Shown: in pieces, positions 1 through 5,590 of the stretch | Numbering within the stretch: position 1 is the first letter of the stretch | Layout: each line of letters opens with the position of its first letter | Assembly (NCBI GenBank): GCA_902494605.1 | Contig: CABUUG010000084.1 | Coordinates: forward strand, 1 to 8,172 | Direction: 5' to 3' | Source: an uncultured Collinsella sp. | GTDB lineage: Bacteria; Actinomycetota; Coriobacteriia; Coriobacteriales; Coriobacteriaceae | Length of the DNA: 8,172 nt | Made by a program: the position numbers and the translations under genes | The notes under the pieces: generated by a model | What the model saw: only the letters and a program-made list of their open reading frames with translations | Database searches by the model: none | Told to the model about the DNA's origin: nothing

Positions 1-118
1 CAACGACGTGCTGTACAAGGAGGGCCTGGACCTTCTCGTCGTGCCCTCCGCCGAGCTCTCCCGCGGCCGCGGCGGCCCGCGCTGCATGAGCATGCCCTTC
101 TGGCGCGAGGACCTCTAA
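1..118 (+). CDS. arcA: Arginine deiminase, C-terminal end (5' truncated by window)
   Basis: The last 38 codons of a reading frame end at TAA 116-118. The translation ends ELSRGRGGPRCMSMPFWREDL. Arginine deiminases carry their nucleophilic cysteine close to the C-terminus inside a glycine-rich GGxxCM motif. Here that cysteine is encoded at 83-85 and is followed by ten residues. The enzyme hydrolyses arginine to citrulline and ammonia in the cytoplasm, the first step of the ADI pathway. The identity is supported by the ornithine carbamoyltransferase that follows 105 bases later on the same strand, the classic arcA-arcB order. Start, upstream domains and the remaining catalytic residues are outside the window. 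Confidence 0.9.
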   Translation, partial: NDVLYKEGLDLLVVPSAELSRGRGGPRCMSMPFWREDL

Positions 119-130
119 GTCTTTCCGTTT

Positions 131-178
131 CCGGTGCGGTCCCCCTACAACCGCACCGGTTTCGCCCGTCAAACGGGC
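131..178 (+). promoter_or_regulatory. Two tandem RNA hairpins in the arcA-arcB gap
   Basis: A perfect 10-bp stem pairs CCGGTGCGGT (131-140) with ACCGCACCGG (150-159) around a 9-base loop. It is followed at once by a perfect 6-bp stem, GCCCGT (164-169) with ACGGGC (173-178), around a CAA loop. Only TTTC follows the first stem, so it is a weak terminator at best. Such intercistronic hairpins often act as mRNA processing or stabilising sites, or as partial terminators that set different levels of neighbouring genes. Which role applies here is inference. Confidence 0.55.
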
Positions 179-223
179 AACACTACTATTTATGTAATTC
201 ATTTCTTCGAAAGGAAACGAACC

Positions 224-1219
224 ATGGGTGTTAACCTCTCCGGCCGTAGCTTCCTCAAGCTCCTCGACCTCACCACCGAGGAGATCGAGTACCTGCTCAA
301 GCTCTCCAAGAACTTCAAGGATATGAAGCGCGCTGGCGTTCCGCACCGCTATCTCGAGGGCAAGAACATCGTTCTGCTCTTCCAGAAGACCTCCACTCGT
401 ACCCGCTGCGCCTTCGAGGTCGGCGGCATGGATCTGGGCATGGGCGTGACCTACCTCGATCCGGGTTCGTCGCAGATGGGCAAGAAGGAGTCCATCGAGG
501 ACACCGCTCGCGTTCTCGGCCGCATGTATGACGGCATCGAGTTCCGTGGCTTTGCCCAGGATGACGTCGAGGAGCTCGCTGCTAAGTCCGGCGTGCCCGT
601 GTGGAATGGCCTGACCACCGAGTGGCACCCCACCCAGATGCTCGCCGACATCCTGACCGTCCAGGAGAACTTCAACTACGACATCAAGGGCAAGACCCTC
701 GTCTTCATGGGCGACTGCAAGAACAACGTCGCTCGCTCCCTCATGGTTGTCTGCTCCAAGCTCGGCATGAACTTCGTGGCCTGCGGCCCCGAGGAGTGCA
801 TGCCCGCTGACGACGTCATCGAGGCCTGCAAGCCCATCGCCGAGGCCAACGGCTGCACCATCAAGCTGACCACTGACGTCAAGGACGGCGTCACCGGTGC
901 CGACGTTATCTACACCGACGTGTGGGTCTCCATGGGCGAGCCCGACGAGGTCTGGGCCGAGCGCATCGCTCAGCTCACCCCGTATCGTGTCACCTCCGAG
1001 GTCATGGCTATGGCCAACCCGGGTGCCATCTTCCTGCACTGCCTGCCCAGCTTCCACGACACCAACACCACGATTGGCGCCGAGAAGTGCGAGCAGTTCG
1101 GCATCACCGAGCAGGAGGTCACCGACGAGGTCTTCGAGAGCCCCGCTTCCAAGGTCTTCGACGAGGCCGAGAACCGCATGCACACCATCAAGGCTGTCAT
1201 GTACGCCACGCTCAAGTAA
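224..1219 (+). CDS. arcB: Ornithine carbamoyltransferase (catabolic ADI type)
   Basis: The protein has 331 residues, the normal family length. It catalyses carbamoyl transfer between carbamoyl phosphate and ornithine/citrulline. In an arc operon it runs toward phosphorolysis of citrulline to ornithine and carbamoyl phosphate. Signature residues are present: carbamoyl-phosphate loop STRTR at 57-61, HPTQ at 135-138, the ornithine-binding D-x3-SMG motif (D232, SMG 236-238) and HCLP at 272-275. The start at 224 is chosen because AAGGA (211-215) lies 8 bases upstream. The frame stays open back to 134, but that extension has no ribosome site or family homology. No AAA codon occurs in the gene (all lysines are AAG), which fits strong codon selection and high expression. 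The same family includes biosynthetic ArgF; the arcA and carrier neighbours favour the catabolic role. Confidence 0.93.
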   Translation: MGVNLSGRSFLKLLDLTTEEIEYLLKLSKNFKDMKRAGVPHRYLEGKNIVLLFQKTSTRTRCAFEVGGMDLGMGVTYLDPGSSQMGKKESIEDTARVLGRMYDGIEFRGFAQDDVEELAAKSGVPVWNGLTTEWHPTQMLADILTVQENFNYDIKGKTLVFMGDCKNNVARSLMVVCSKLGMNFVACGPEECMPADDVIEACKPIAEANGCTIKLTTDVKDGVTGADVIYTDVWVSMGEPDEVWAERIAQLTPYRVTSEVMAMANPGAIFLHCLPSFHDTNTTIGAEKCEQFGITEQEVTDEVFESPASKVFDEAENRMHTIKAVMYATLK

Positions 1220-1234
1220 GAGCATCTAGCATCT

Positions 1235-1275
1235 CGCTCGGGGTGTATTGCTGCACACCCCGAGCGGCTTTGTCT
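1235..1275 (+). terminator. Hairpin terminator or attenuator after arcB
   Basis: A perfect 12-bp stem pairs CGCTCGGGGTGT (1235-1246) with ACACCCCGAGCG (1255-1266) around an 8-base loop, followed by GCTTTGTCT. The stem is strong but the U tract is interrupted, so read-through into the carrier gene is plausible. It may set a lower transcript level for the membrane protein than for the two enzymes. Confidence 0.7.
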
Positions 1276-1366
1276 GGTAAATATCTCGCGTCGGGCGGTG
1301 GGCACGGCACGGAAGATCCGCTTCGCACGAGAAAGTTAAATGATTTATGAAGGGGGGATGAGAACC

Positions 1367-2845
1367 ATGACTGAGACCGCTAAGAAAAAGCGCGGTATGC
1401 CTTCATCGTTCACCATTCTTCTAGCTCTGCTGGCAATTGTTGCAGTGATTACCGTTATCGTCTCCGGCACGTCCGGCGGCGCGGTTACTGCAGCCCGTCT
1501 GAGCGATTTCTGCACCGCCCCGATCCTGGGCTTCGCTGACGCTCTGCCCGTCTGCCTCTTCGTTATGATCCTGGGCGGCTTCCTCGGCATGATGACCGAG
1601 ACCGGCGCCCTGGACAACGGCATCGCCGTTCTGGTGCAGAAGCTTAAGGGCAACGAGATTATGCTCATTCCCGTGCTGATGCTCATCTTCTCCCTCGGTG
1701 GTACCACCTATGGTATGTGCGAGGAGACCGTTCCCTTCTACGCCCTGCTCGCCGCTACCATGATGGCTGCCGGCTTCGACCCGATGGTCGGCGCCGCTAC
1801 CGTCCTGCTCGGCGCTGGCTGCGGCTGCCTCGGCTCCACGGTTAACCCGTTCGCCGTCGGCGCTGCCGTTGACGCTCTGACCGGCGTTGACATTGCCGTG
1901 AATCAGTCCATCATCATCGGCCTCGGTGCCGTCCTGTGGATTGTCACTACCGCTATGTCCATCGTCTTCGTGATGAACTATGCCAAGAAGGTCAAGGCTG
2001 ACAAGGGTTCCACCATCCTGTCGATGCAGGAGCTCAAGGATGCCGAAGAGGCTCACGGCAAGGCTGCTTCCGAGGTTCACAAGGAGGTCAAGCTCACCGG
2101 TCGTCAGAAGGGTGTTCTGATCGCCTTCGCCTTCACCTTCGTCGTCATGATCGTCGGCTTCATCCCGCTGGCCGACCTCAACGAGGGCGTCGCCAACTTC
2201 TTCGACGCTGGCGCTGTCTACGATGCCGACGGTAACGCCGTCGTCCAGGGCTGGTCTGCCCTGATCACTGGCCTGCCCATTGGCCAGTGGTACTTCGACG
2301 AGGCTTCCACCTGGTTCTTCCTCATGGCTATCCTGATCGGTATCATCGGTGGCCTGTCCGAGAAGCAGATCGTTAACACTTTCATCACCGGCGCTGCCGA
2401 CATGATGTCCGTTGTTCTCGTCATCGCCCTCGCCCGTGGTATCTCCGTCCTCATGGCTAACACCGGCCTCGACGTCTTCGTCCTCGACGCTGCCGCCAAT
2501 GCCCTGGCTGGCCTGTCCGGCGTGATCTTCGCTCCCATGAGCTTCCTGGTCTACTTCGGCCTGTCCTTCCTGATCCCCTCGACCTCCGGTATGGCCACCG
2601 TCTCCATGCCCATCATGGGACCGCTGGCTGTTAAGCTCGGCTTCTCGCCCGAGGTCATGGTCATGATCTTCTCCGCCGCCATCGGTGTCGTGAACCTGTT
2701 CACCCCGACCTCCGGCGCCATCATGGGCGGTCTCGCCCTGGCCAAGATCGAGTGGACGACCTGGCTCAAGTTTGCCCTTAAGCTCATCGTCGCGCTCTCC
2801 GTCGTCTGCGCCGTCATCCTGACCGTCGCCTGCGTGTTGATCTAA
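1367..2845 (+). CDS. arcD: YfcC/DcuC-family 12-TM carrier, probable arginine/ornithine antiporter
   Basis: This is a 492-residue integral membrane protein. Hydrophobic segments include about 13-33, 53-78, 96-112, 120-158, 180-204, 250-268, 315-331, 346-363, 366-405, 427-447 and 466-492. A charged cytoplasmic-type loop lies at 207-249 and a polar loop at 270-310. Family-like conserved stretches are GGTTYGMCEET (111-121), GSTVNPFAVGAA (156-167), PSTSGMATVSMPIMGP (404-419) and FTPTSGAIMGGLALAKIEW (445-463). Together these match the C4-dicarboxylate anaerobic carrier/YfcC group and differ from the unrelated APC-type ArcD. Members beside arc genes are taken to exchange arginine for ornithine; the substrate here is inferred from context. 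The start at 1367 is preferred because AGGGGGG (1351-1357) ends 9 bases upstream. In-frame ATGs at 1340 and 1358 are too far from, or too close to, that site. Confidence 0.82.
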   Translation: MTETAKKKRGMPSSFTILLALLAIVAVITVIVSGTSGGAVTAARLSDFCTAPILGFADALPVCLFVMILGGFLGMMTETGALDNGIAVLVQKLKGNEIMLIPVLMLIFSLGGTTYGMCEETVPFYALLAATMMAAGFDPMVGAATVLLGAGCGCLGSTVNPFAVGAAVDALTGVDIAVNQSIIIGLGAVLWIVTTAMSIVFVMNYAKKVKADKGSTILSMQELKDAEEAHGKAASEVHKEVKLTGRQKGVLIAFAFTFVVMIVGFIPLADLNEGVANFFDAGAVYDADGNAVVQGWSALITGLPIGQWYFDEASTWFFLMAILIGIIGGLSEKQIVNTFITGAADMMSVVLVIALARGISVLMANTGLDVFVLDAAANALAGLSGVIFAPMSFLVYFGLSFLIPSTSGMATVSMPIMGPLAVKLGFSPEVMVMIFSAAIGVVNLFTPTSGAIMGGLALAKIEWTTWLKFALKLIVALSVVCAVILTVACVLI

Positions 2846-2943
2846 GTACCCAACGGGTACCCCACGGAAACCTTGACGATCCTGTAAAGGATCACCTGGT
2901 CATCGTCTGTCCGGTGGGGTCAACCCACCGGTAGACTCCTACC
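2846..2943 (+). other. Structured intergenic RNA with mutually exclusive hairpins
   Basis: Five short stems follow the carrier stop codon. GTACCC/GGGTAC (2846-2851, 2855-2860) has an AAC loop. GATCCT/AGGATC (2878-2883, 2888-2893) has a GTAA tetraloop and competes with GACGAT/ATCGTC (2875-2880, 2902-2907). CCGGTGGG/CCCACCGG (2911-2918, 2924-2931) competes with a long-range ACCCCAC/GTGGGGT pairing (2859-2865, 2914-2920). GGTAG/CTACC (2930-2934, 2939-2943) competes with the previous stem. I recognise no known RNA family. It could be a 3' UTR element, a small RNA or a regulatory switch; no coding frame follows closely, which argues against a simple cis riboswitch. Confidence 0.45.
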
Positions 2944-2947
2944 TTTA

Positions 2948-2986
2948 GCCCCCTCCCGTTCCGTGCGCGGGAGGGGGCGCTCTTGT
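2948..2986 (+). terminator. Rho-independent terminator of the arc operon
   Basis: A perfect 11-bp GC-rich stem pairs GCCCCCTCCCG (2948-2958) with CGGGAGGGGGC (2968-2978) around a 9-base loop, followed by GCTCTTGT. The stem is very stable and the U tract is short. It lies about 100 bases after the carrier stop codon and is the first strong candidate for the operon end. Confidence 0.75.
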
Positions 2987-3014
2987 GTTCCGGCGTTTTA
3001 CCAAACGCCGGAAC
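2987..3014. repeat. Perfect 12-bp hairpin with TACC loop
   Basis: GTTCCGGCGTTT (2987-2998) pairs perfectly with AAACGCCGGAAC (3003-3014) around a 4-base loop. No U tract follows on either strand, so this is not a standard terminator. It could block exonucleases at a transcript 3' end, be part of a small RNA, or be a protein-binding palindrome. Confidence 0.55.
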
Positions 3015-3056
3015 CGGTCGACGCTGCACGCCGCCCAGAACGACAATTTGTCATTC

Positions 3057-3098
3057 AAAAGGCAAGGCATGACCAGAAAGTCTATGCCTTGCCTTTTT
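3057..3098 (+). terminator. Strong terminator, possibly bidirectional
   Basis: A perfect 14-bp stem runs from AAAAGGCAAGGCAT (3057-3070) to ATGCCTTGCCTTTT (3084-3097) with a 13-base loop and a run of five T at 3094-3098. The A-run opening the left arm supplies a U run on the opposite strand, so it could stop transcription from both sides. It is the second terminator after the carrier gene and may end a separate short transcript. Confidence 0.75.
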
Positions 3099-3111
3099 CA
3101 TGCCAACTTGT

Positions 3112-3124
3112 ACGTCCTGGACGT
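3112..3124. promoter_or_regulatory. Short palindrome, possible operator
   Basis: ACGTCC-T-GGACGT is a perfect palindrome centred on 3118. It is the size of a transcription factor site but lies over 220 bases upstream of the nearest start codon. It is too short to be called functional from sequence alone. Confidence 0.2.
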
Positions 3125-3165
3125 CGCTCGCTGACTTATGCTCCACCTGCGATGTTGCCGTTGTT

Positions 3166-3190
3166 GGTGTAATGGGGCGGTGCAATGGGG
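3166..3190. repeat. Tandem direct repeat GGTGYAATGGGG
   Basis: GGTGTAATGGGG (3166-3177) recurs as GGTGCAATGGGG (3179-3190), with 11 of 12 bases identical and a 13-base period. The second copy continues into TCAGGTTAGTTTGCGCC. AATGGGGTCAG-type strings are, from memory, frequent at the edges of REP elements linked to RAYT transposases, so this pair may mark one edge of the element that follows. Confidence 0.45.
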
Positions 3191-3216
3191 TCAGGTTAGT
3201 TTGCGCCAAAAAGGGG

Positions 3217-3285
3217 AAGTTGCGGTGGAATAGTTCCTGTTTGTGTGTCCTGAGGGGCTAAGTAGGAACTATTCCACCGCAACTT
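3217..3285. repeat. Perfect 22-bp inverted repeat, REP/MITE-like element
   Basis: The arm at 3217-3238 is an exact reverse complement of the arm at 3264-3285, separated by 25 bases. The core of the left arm is GTTGCGGTGGAATAGTTCC. Pairing stops at both outer ends (GGGG against ATCG). There is no U tract and no coding capacity, so it is not a terminator of the usual kind. The perfect long arms, intergenic position and moderate size fit a short non-autonomous mobile or REP-like element. If transcribed, it would fold into a very stable stem-loop just upstream of the DUF1846 promoter. The element may extend left to the tandem repeat at 3166. Confidence 0.65.
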
Positions 3286-3347
3286 ATCGAGCGCGTGTTT
3301 GGTTGGTGCCTGTTGATGGCCTGGGCTTCGGGGAGGGTCTGCTCCGT

Positions 3348-3353
3348 TATAAT
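3348..3353 (+). promoter_or_regulatory. Probable -10 box of the DUF1846 gene
   Basis: An exact TATAAT at 3348-3353 predicts a transcript start near 3360 and a leader of about 33 bases before the ATG at 3393. I find no convincing TTGACA-like box at 16-18 bases. The nearest resemblance, TTGATG at 3313-3318, is 29 bases away. The promoter call therefore rests on the -10 box and its position alone. Confidence 0.55.
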
Positions 3354-3392
3354 CGCCTAGAACATTAATTGGAAACGGGACGGGAGCCATAC

Positions 3393-4874
3393 ATGCGCCA
3401 GGGTTTCGACAACGCGAAGTATATCGAGCTGCAGGCCGCTCATATTAAGGAGCGCATCTCGCAGTTTGGCGGCAAACTCTATTTGGAGTTTGGCGGTAAG
3501 CTGTTCGATGACTATCATGCGAGCCGTGTGCTGCCGGGTTTTGAACCGGACAGCAAGTTCCGCATGCTCAAGAGCATCGCCGACGATGTCGAGGTTATCA
3601 TCGCGATCAACGCGAACCACATCGAGAAAAACAAGGCTCGTGGTGACCTCGGCATTACCTATGACGAGGATGTGCTGCGCCTGGTTGACCTGTTTCGCGG
3701 CAACGGCTTTGCTGTCGCGGCTGTGGTCATCACCCAGTACGCCGGCCAGCCTGCTGCCGATGTGTTCCGCAATCGCCTGAACGCGCTCGGCATTCCTGCC
3801 AAGCTGCACTATCCCATCGAGGGCTATCCGCACGACGTCGACCTGATCGTGTCCGACGACGGCTATGGCAAGAACGAGTTTGTCGAGACCACTCGTCCGC
3901 TCGTCGTGGTCACCGCGCCGGGTCCTGGCTCGGGTAAGCTCGCCACCTGCCTGTCTCAGCTCTATCACGAGCACAAGCACGGCACCGCCGCCGGCTATGC
4001 CAAGTTCGAGACTTTCCCGGTCTGGAACCTTCCCCTCACGCATCCGGTCAACATCGCCTATGAGGCCGCCACGGCCGACCTTGACGACGCCAACATCATC
4101 GACTCCTTCCACTTGGAGGCCTATAACAAGACTACGGTCAACTACAACCGCGACGTCGAGGCCTTCCCGGTGGTCCGTGCCCTGATGGAAAAGATCCTGG
4201 GCAAGAGCCCCTACCAGAGCCCCACGGACATGGGCGTCAATATGGTCGGCTTTGCCATCACCGATGACGATGCCTGCCGCGACGCTTCCAAGATGGAGAT
4301 TGTCCGCCGCTACTTTACCGCGGTCGAAAATGTGCGCCGTACCGGCGTGGGCGATGAACAGGTTGATCGTCTCAAGATCATTATGAAGAAGGCCGGTATC
4401 GACAAGAATTACTCGCCGGCACGCTCGGCCGCCCTTACCAGGGAGCAGCTGACGGGTGGCCCCGTAGGCGCCATGGTCATGCCCGACGGCTCCGTGGTGA
4501 CCGGCAAGACTTCCACGCGCCTGGGCGCCGCGAGCTCGCTCATCATGAATGCACTTAAGCATGTCTCGGGCGTTGACCTTGAGCTCGAGGTCATTAGCGA
4601 TGAGGCGATCGAGCCTATCAGCAAGCTCAAGACGCATTTCCTGGGTAGCAAGAACCCGCGCCTGCACACCGACGAGACGCTTATGGCGCTCTCGATCACC
4701 TCGGCAACGAGCGAGACGGCGGCCCGCGTCCTTTCGGGCCTGGAGCAGCTGCGCGGGTGCGATGCCTTCTTTAGCGTGATCATCTCGCCGACGGACGAGA
4801 CGGTGTTGCGCAAGCTGGGCATCAACGTGTGCTGCGAGCCTAAGTTCGAGCGCCGTGGTTTCTTCCACCGCTAA
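3393..4874 (+). CDS. DUF1846 (UPF0371) family protein, function unknown
   Basis: The protein has 493 residues and matches the usual near-495-residue length of the UPF0371/DUF1846 family, which is widespread in Firmicutes and Actinobacteria. It opens with MRQGFDNAKYIELQAAHIKERI and FGGKLYLEFGGKLFDDYHASRVLPGF (25-50), both characteristic of the family. A glycine-rich, P-loop-like APGPGSGK lies at 175-182, followed by LATCLSQLYHE. Here a leucine stands where Walker A has S/T, so nucleotide binding is uncertain. No signal peptide or membrane segment is visible, so it should be cytoplasmic. GGGAG (3382-3386) sits 6 bases before the ATG at 3393; the frame also opens at TTG 3369, but that codon lacks a ribosome site. 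The gene appears monocistronic, with its own -10 box and terminator. The biochemical role of the family is not known to me. Confidence 0.9.
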   Translation: MRQGFDNAKYIELQAAHIKERISQFGGKLYLEFGGKLFDDYHASRVLPGFEPDSKFRMLKSIADDVEVIIAINANHIEKNKARGDLGITYDEDVLRLVDLFRGNGFAVAAVVITQYAGQPAADVFRNRLNALGIPAKLHYPIEGYPHDVDLIVSDDGYGKNEFVETTRPLVVVTAPGPGSGKLATCLSQLYHEHKHGTAAGYAKFETFPVWNLPLTHPVNIAYEAATADLDDANIIDSFHLEAYNKTTVNYNRDVEAFPVVRALMEKILGKSPYQSPTDMGVNMVGFAITDDDACRDASKMEIVRRYFTAVENVRRTGVGDEQVDRLKIIMKKAGIDKNYSPARSAALTREQLTGGPVGAMVMPDGSVVTGKTSTRLGAASSLIMNALKHVSGVDLELEVISDEAIEPISKLKTHFLGSKNPRLHTDETLMALSITSATSETAARVLSGLEQLRGCDAFFSVIISPTDETVLRKLGINVCCEPKFERRGFFHR

Positions 4875-4893
4875 GCCTGGATAAATTGGTTTG

Positions 4894-4932
4894 AAAGGGG
4901 CACATCGGGTATGCATTCGGTGTGCCCCTTTT
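4894..4932 (+). terminator. Terminator after the DUF1846 gene
   Basis: AAAGGGGCACATCG (4894-4907) pairs with CGGTGTGCCCCTTT (4918-4931), with one U-G pair, around a 10-base loop containing ATGCAT. The right arm ends in a run of T to 4932. It lies 20 bases after the stop codon. The A-run on the left arm would also give a U-run on the other strand. Confidence 0.85.
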
Positions 4933-4998
4933 ATCAACAAAGCTACCGTTTAACCTAAAAATAGCCCGCTTACCTGCCTATAAGCGATTTGGGCGGTA

Positions 4999-5004
4999 TA
5001 CAAT
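4999..5004 (+). promoter_or_regulatory. Possible -10 box of the winged-helix gene
   Basis: TACAAT at 4999-5004 matches the -10 consensus in five of six positions and lies in the AT-richer gap after the terminator. No good -35 box lies at 16-18 bases; TTACCT (4970-4975) is 23 bases away. A start near 5011 would give a leader of about 113 bases. Confidence 0.4.
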
Positions 5005-5027
5005 AACCCTAATTGTTTCATCCTTTT

Positions 5028-5104
5028 GCGGGGATGCCGCATGATGGATGTTGCCGGCCATCATGGGGTGTGCCGGTCGCGCACGGTACAAGTGATGCCC
5101 GTGC
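5028..5104 (+). promoter_or_regulatory. Structured leader with three hairpins upstream of the winged-helix gene
   Basis: Three stems precede the ribosome site. They are GCGG/CCGC (5028-5031, 5037-5040), CATGATGG/CCATCATG (5040-5047, 5058-5065) and GCACGG/CCGTGC (5081-5086, 5099-5104). The 8-bp middle pair could equally be a DNA operator for autoregulation by the downstream DNA-binding protein. No U tract follows, so none of them is a terminator. Confidence 0.35.
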
Positions 5105-5123
5105 TCGGTTTGAGGAGGCTGCC

Positions 5124-5462
5124 ATGGCTGGCAAGGGTCGTGCGAGTGTCAACGATATGAAGCGTGTCGAGGTGCAGGTGCTGATGGAGATCGCACGGCA
5201 GTCCGAAGACAACGGCGGATTTTATGGCTTTTCGCGCAAGAGGCTTGCCGAGCGTGTAGGGGTGTCTCCGTATCGCGCCCGCGCGGCAATTGAACGTCTG
5301 GAATCCGAAGACATCATTGAGGTCGTCTCGCGCTACAGCGACGACGGCGGCCAGCTCGCAAATGGTATTTGTCTCACGGAGCGTGGCGAGTGGTATCTAG
5401 AGGGCATCCGTGCCGGTATGCTCGTGCAGGACTTGATCAAGGACGAATTCGCCGATCGATAA
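5124..5462 (+). CDS. Small winged helix-turn-helix DNA-binding protein
   Basis: The protein has 112 residues. After a basic N-terminus (MAGKGRASVNDMKR) comes a helix (15-27), then the helix-turn-helix FSRKRLAERVGVSPYRARAAIERLESEDIIEVV (about 36-68). A wing-like YSDDGGQLANGICLTERG (71-88) and a C-terminal helix (89-109) follow. The GVSPYRARAAIERLE recognition helix is typical of GntR/MarR-like small regulators. No ligand or partner domain is present, so I cannot place it in a named family. The start at 5124 is supported by GAGGAGG (5112-5118) 5 bases upstream. The frame is open from TTG 5013, with an ATG at 5034, but those starts lack a comparable site. It lies directly upstream of pyrG, separated by a terminator. 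Firmicutes often have rpoE (RNA polymerase delta, also a winged-helix protein) at this spot, but this sequence lacks delta's long acidic tail. The target is unknown. Confidence 0.8.
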   Translation: MAGKGRASVNDMKRVEVQVLMEIARQSEDNGGFYGFSRKRLAERVGVSPYRARAAIERLESEDIIEVVSRYSDDGGQLANGICLTERGEWYLEGIRAGMLVQDLIKDEFADR

Positions 5463-5486
5463 CAAGGCGCATTCATAGTCGAAACG

Positions 5487-5519
5487 ACGCCGTCTGGGCA
5501 ACCGGACGGCGTTTTGTTT
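5487..5519 (+). terminator. Terminator with GCAA tetraloop after the winged-helix gene
   Basis: ACGCCGTCTGG (5487-5497) pairs with CCGGACGGCGT (5502-5512), with one U-G pair, around a GCAA tetraloop, followed by TTTGTTT. The stem is 11 bp and begins 24 bases after the stop codon. It separates the winged-helix transcript from pyrG. Confidence 0.88.
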
Positions 5520-5553
5520 CGAGATGGAGAAATGCGATTGCGCGTAAGAAAAA

Positions 5554-5585
5554 TTGCGTGCGGCGCGCGTCGCGAGTATTACAAT
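5554..5585 (+). promoter_or_regulatory. Probable pyrG promoter
   Basis: TACAAT at 5580-5585 is the best -10 candidate (5 of 6). An alternative reading is TTGCGT (5554-5559) with TATTAC (5577-5582) at a 17-base spacing, both weaker matches. Either way the gene has a start region after the upstream terminator. With TACAAT as the -10, C5592 lies 7 bases and G5594 lies 9 bases downstream. Confidence 0.5.
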
Positions 5586-5590
5586 GAAGA

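Noticed and set aside
188..208. ARG-box-like sequence TTTATGTAATTCATTT upstream of arcB
   Set aside because: Only one half-site (ATTCA) fits the ArgR consensus; the partner half does not match, so I do not call an ArgR operator.
134..223. N-terminal extension of ornithine carbamoyltransferase
   Set aside because: The extra 30 residues read through intergenic hairpins, while ATG 224 has a good ribosome site and gives the standard family length.
2855..2943. tRNA-like gene after the carrier
   Set aside because: The stem near 2911-2931 has a 5-base loop, not a 7-base T loop. There is no acceptor stem, anticodon arm or CCA end that fits a tRNA.
2963..3172. 69-residue plus-strand frame in the gap after the carrier
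   Set aside because: It starts inside a terminator stem and crosses two further hairpins. It has no ribosome site or plausible protein composition.
3196..3390. 64-residue minus-strand frame across the inverted repeat
   Set aside because: It spans both arms of the 22-bp repeat and the next gene's promoter; no ribosome site or homology.
3357..4940. 527-residue open frame on the minus strand
   Set aside because: It mirrors the DUF1846 gene. In high-GC genes with C/G-ending codons the antisense frame often lacks stops. Its composition (runs of A, R, V, D, H) and lack of motifs indicate a shadow, and it runs through the terminator.
5013..5123. N-terminal extension of the winged-helix protein from TTG 5013 or ATG 5034
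   Set aside because: The frame is open, but the extension has no ribosome site comparable to GAGGAGG before ATG 5124. It also covers the leader hairpins and reads as unstructured cysteine/proline-rich sequence.
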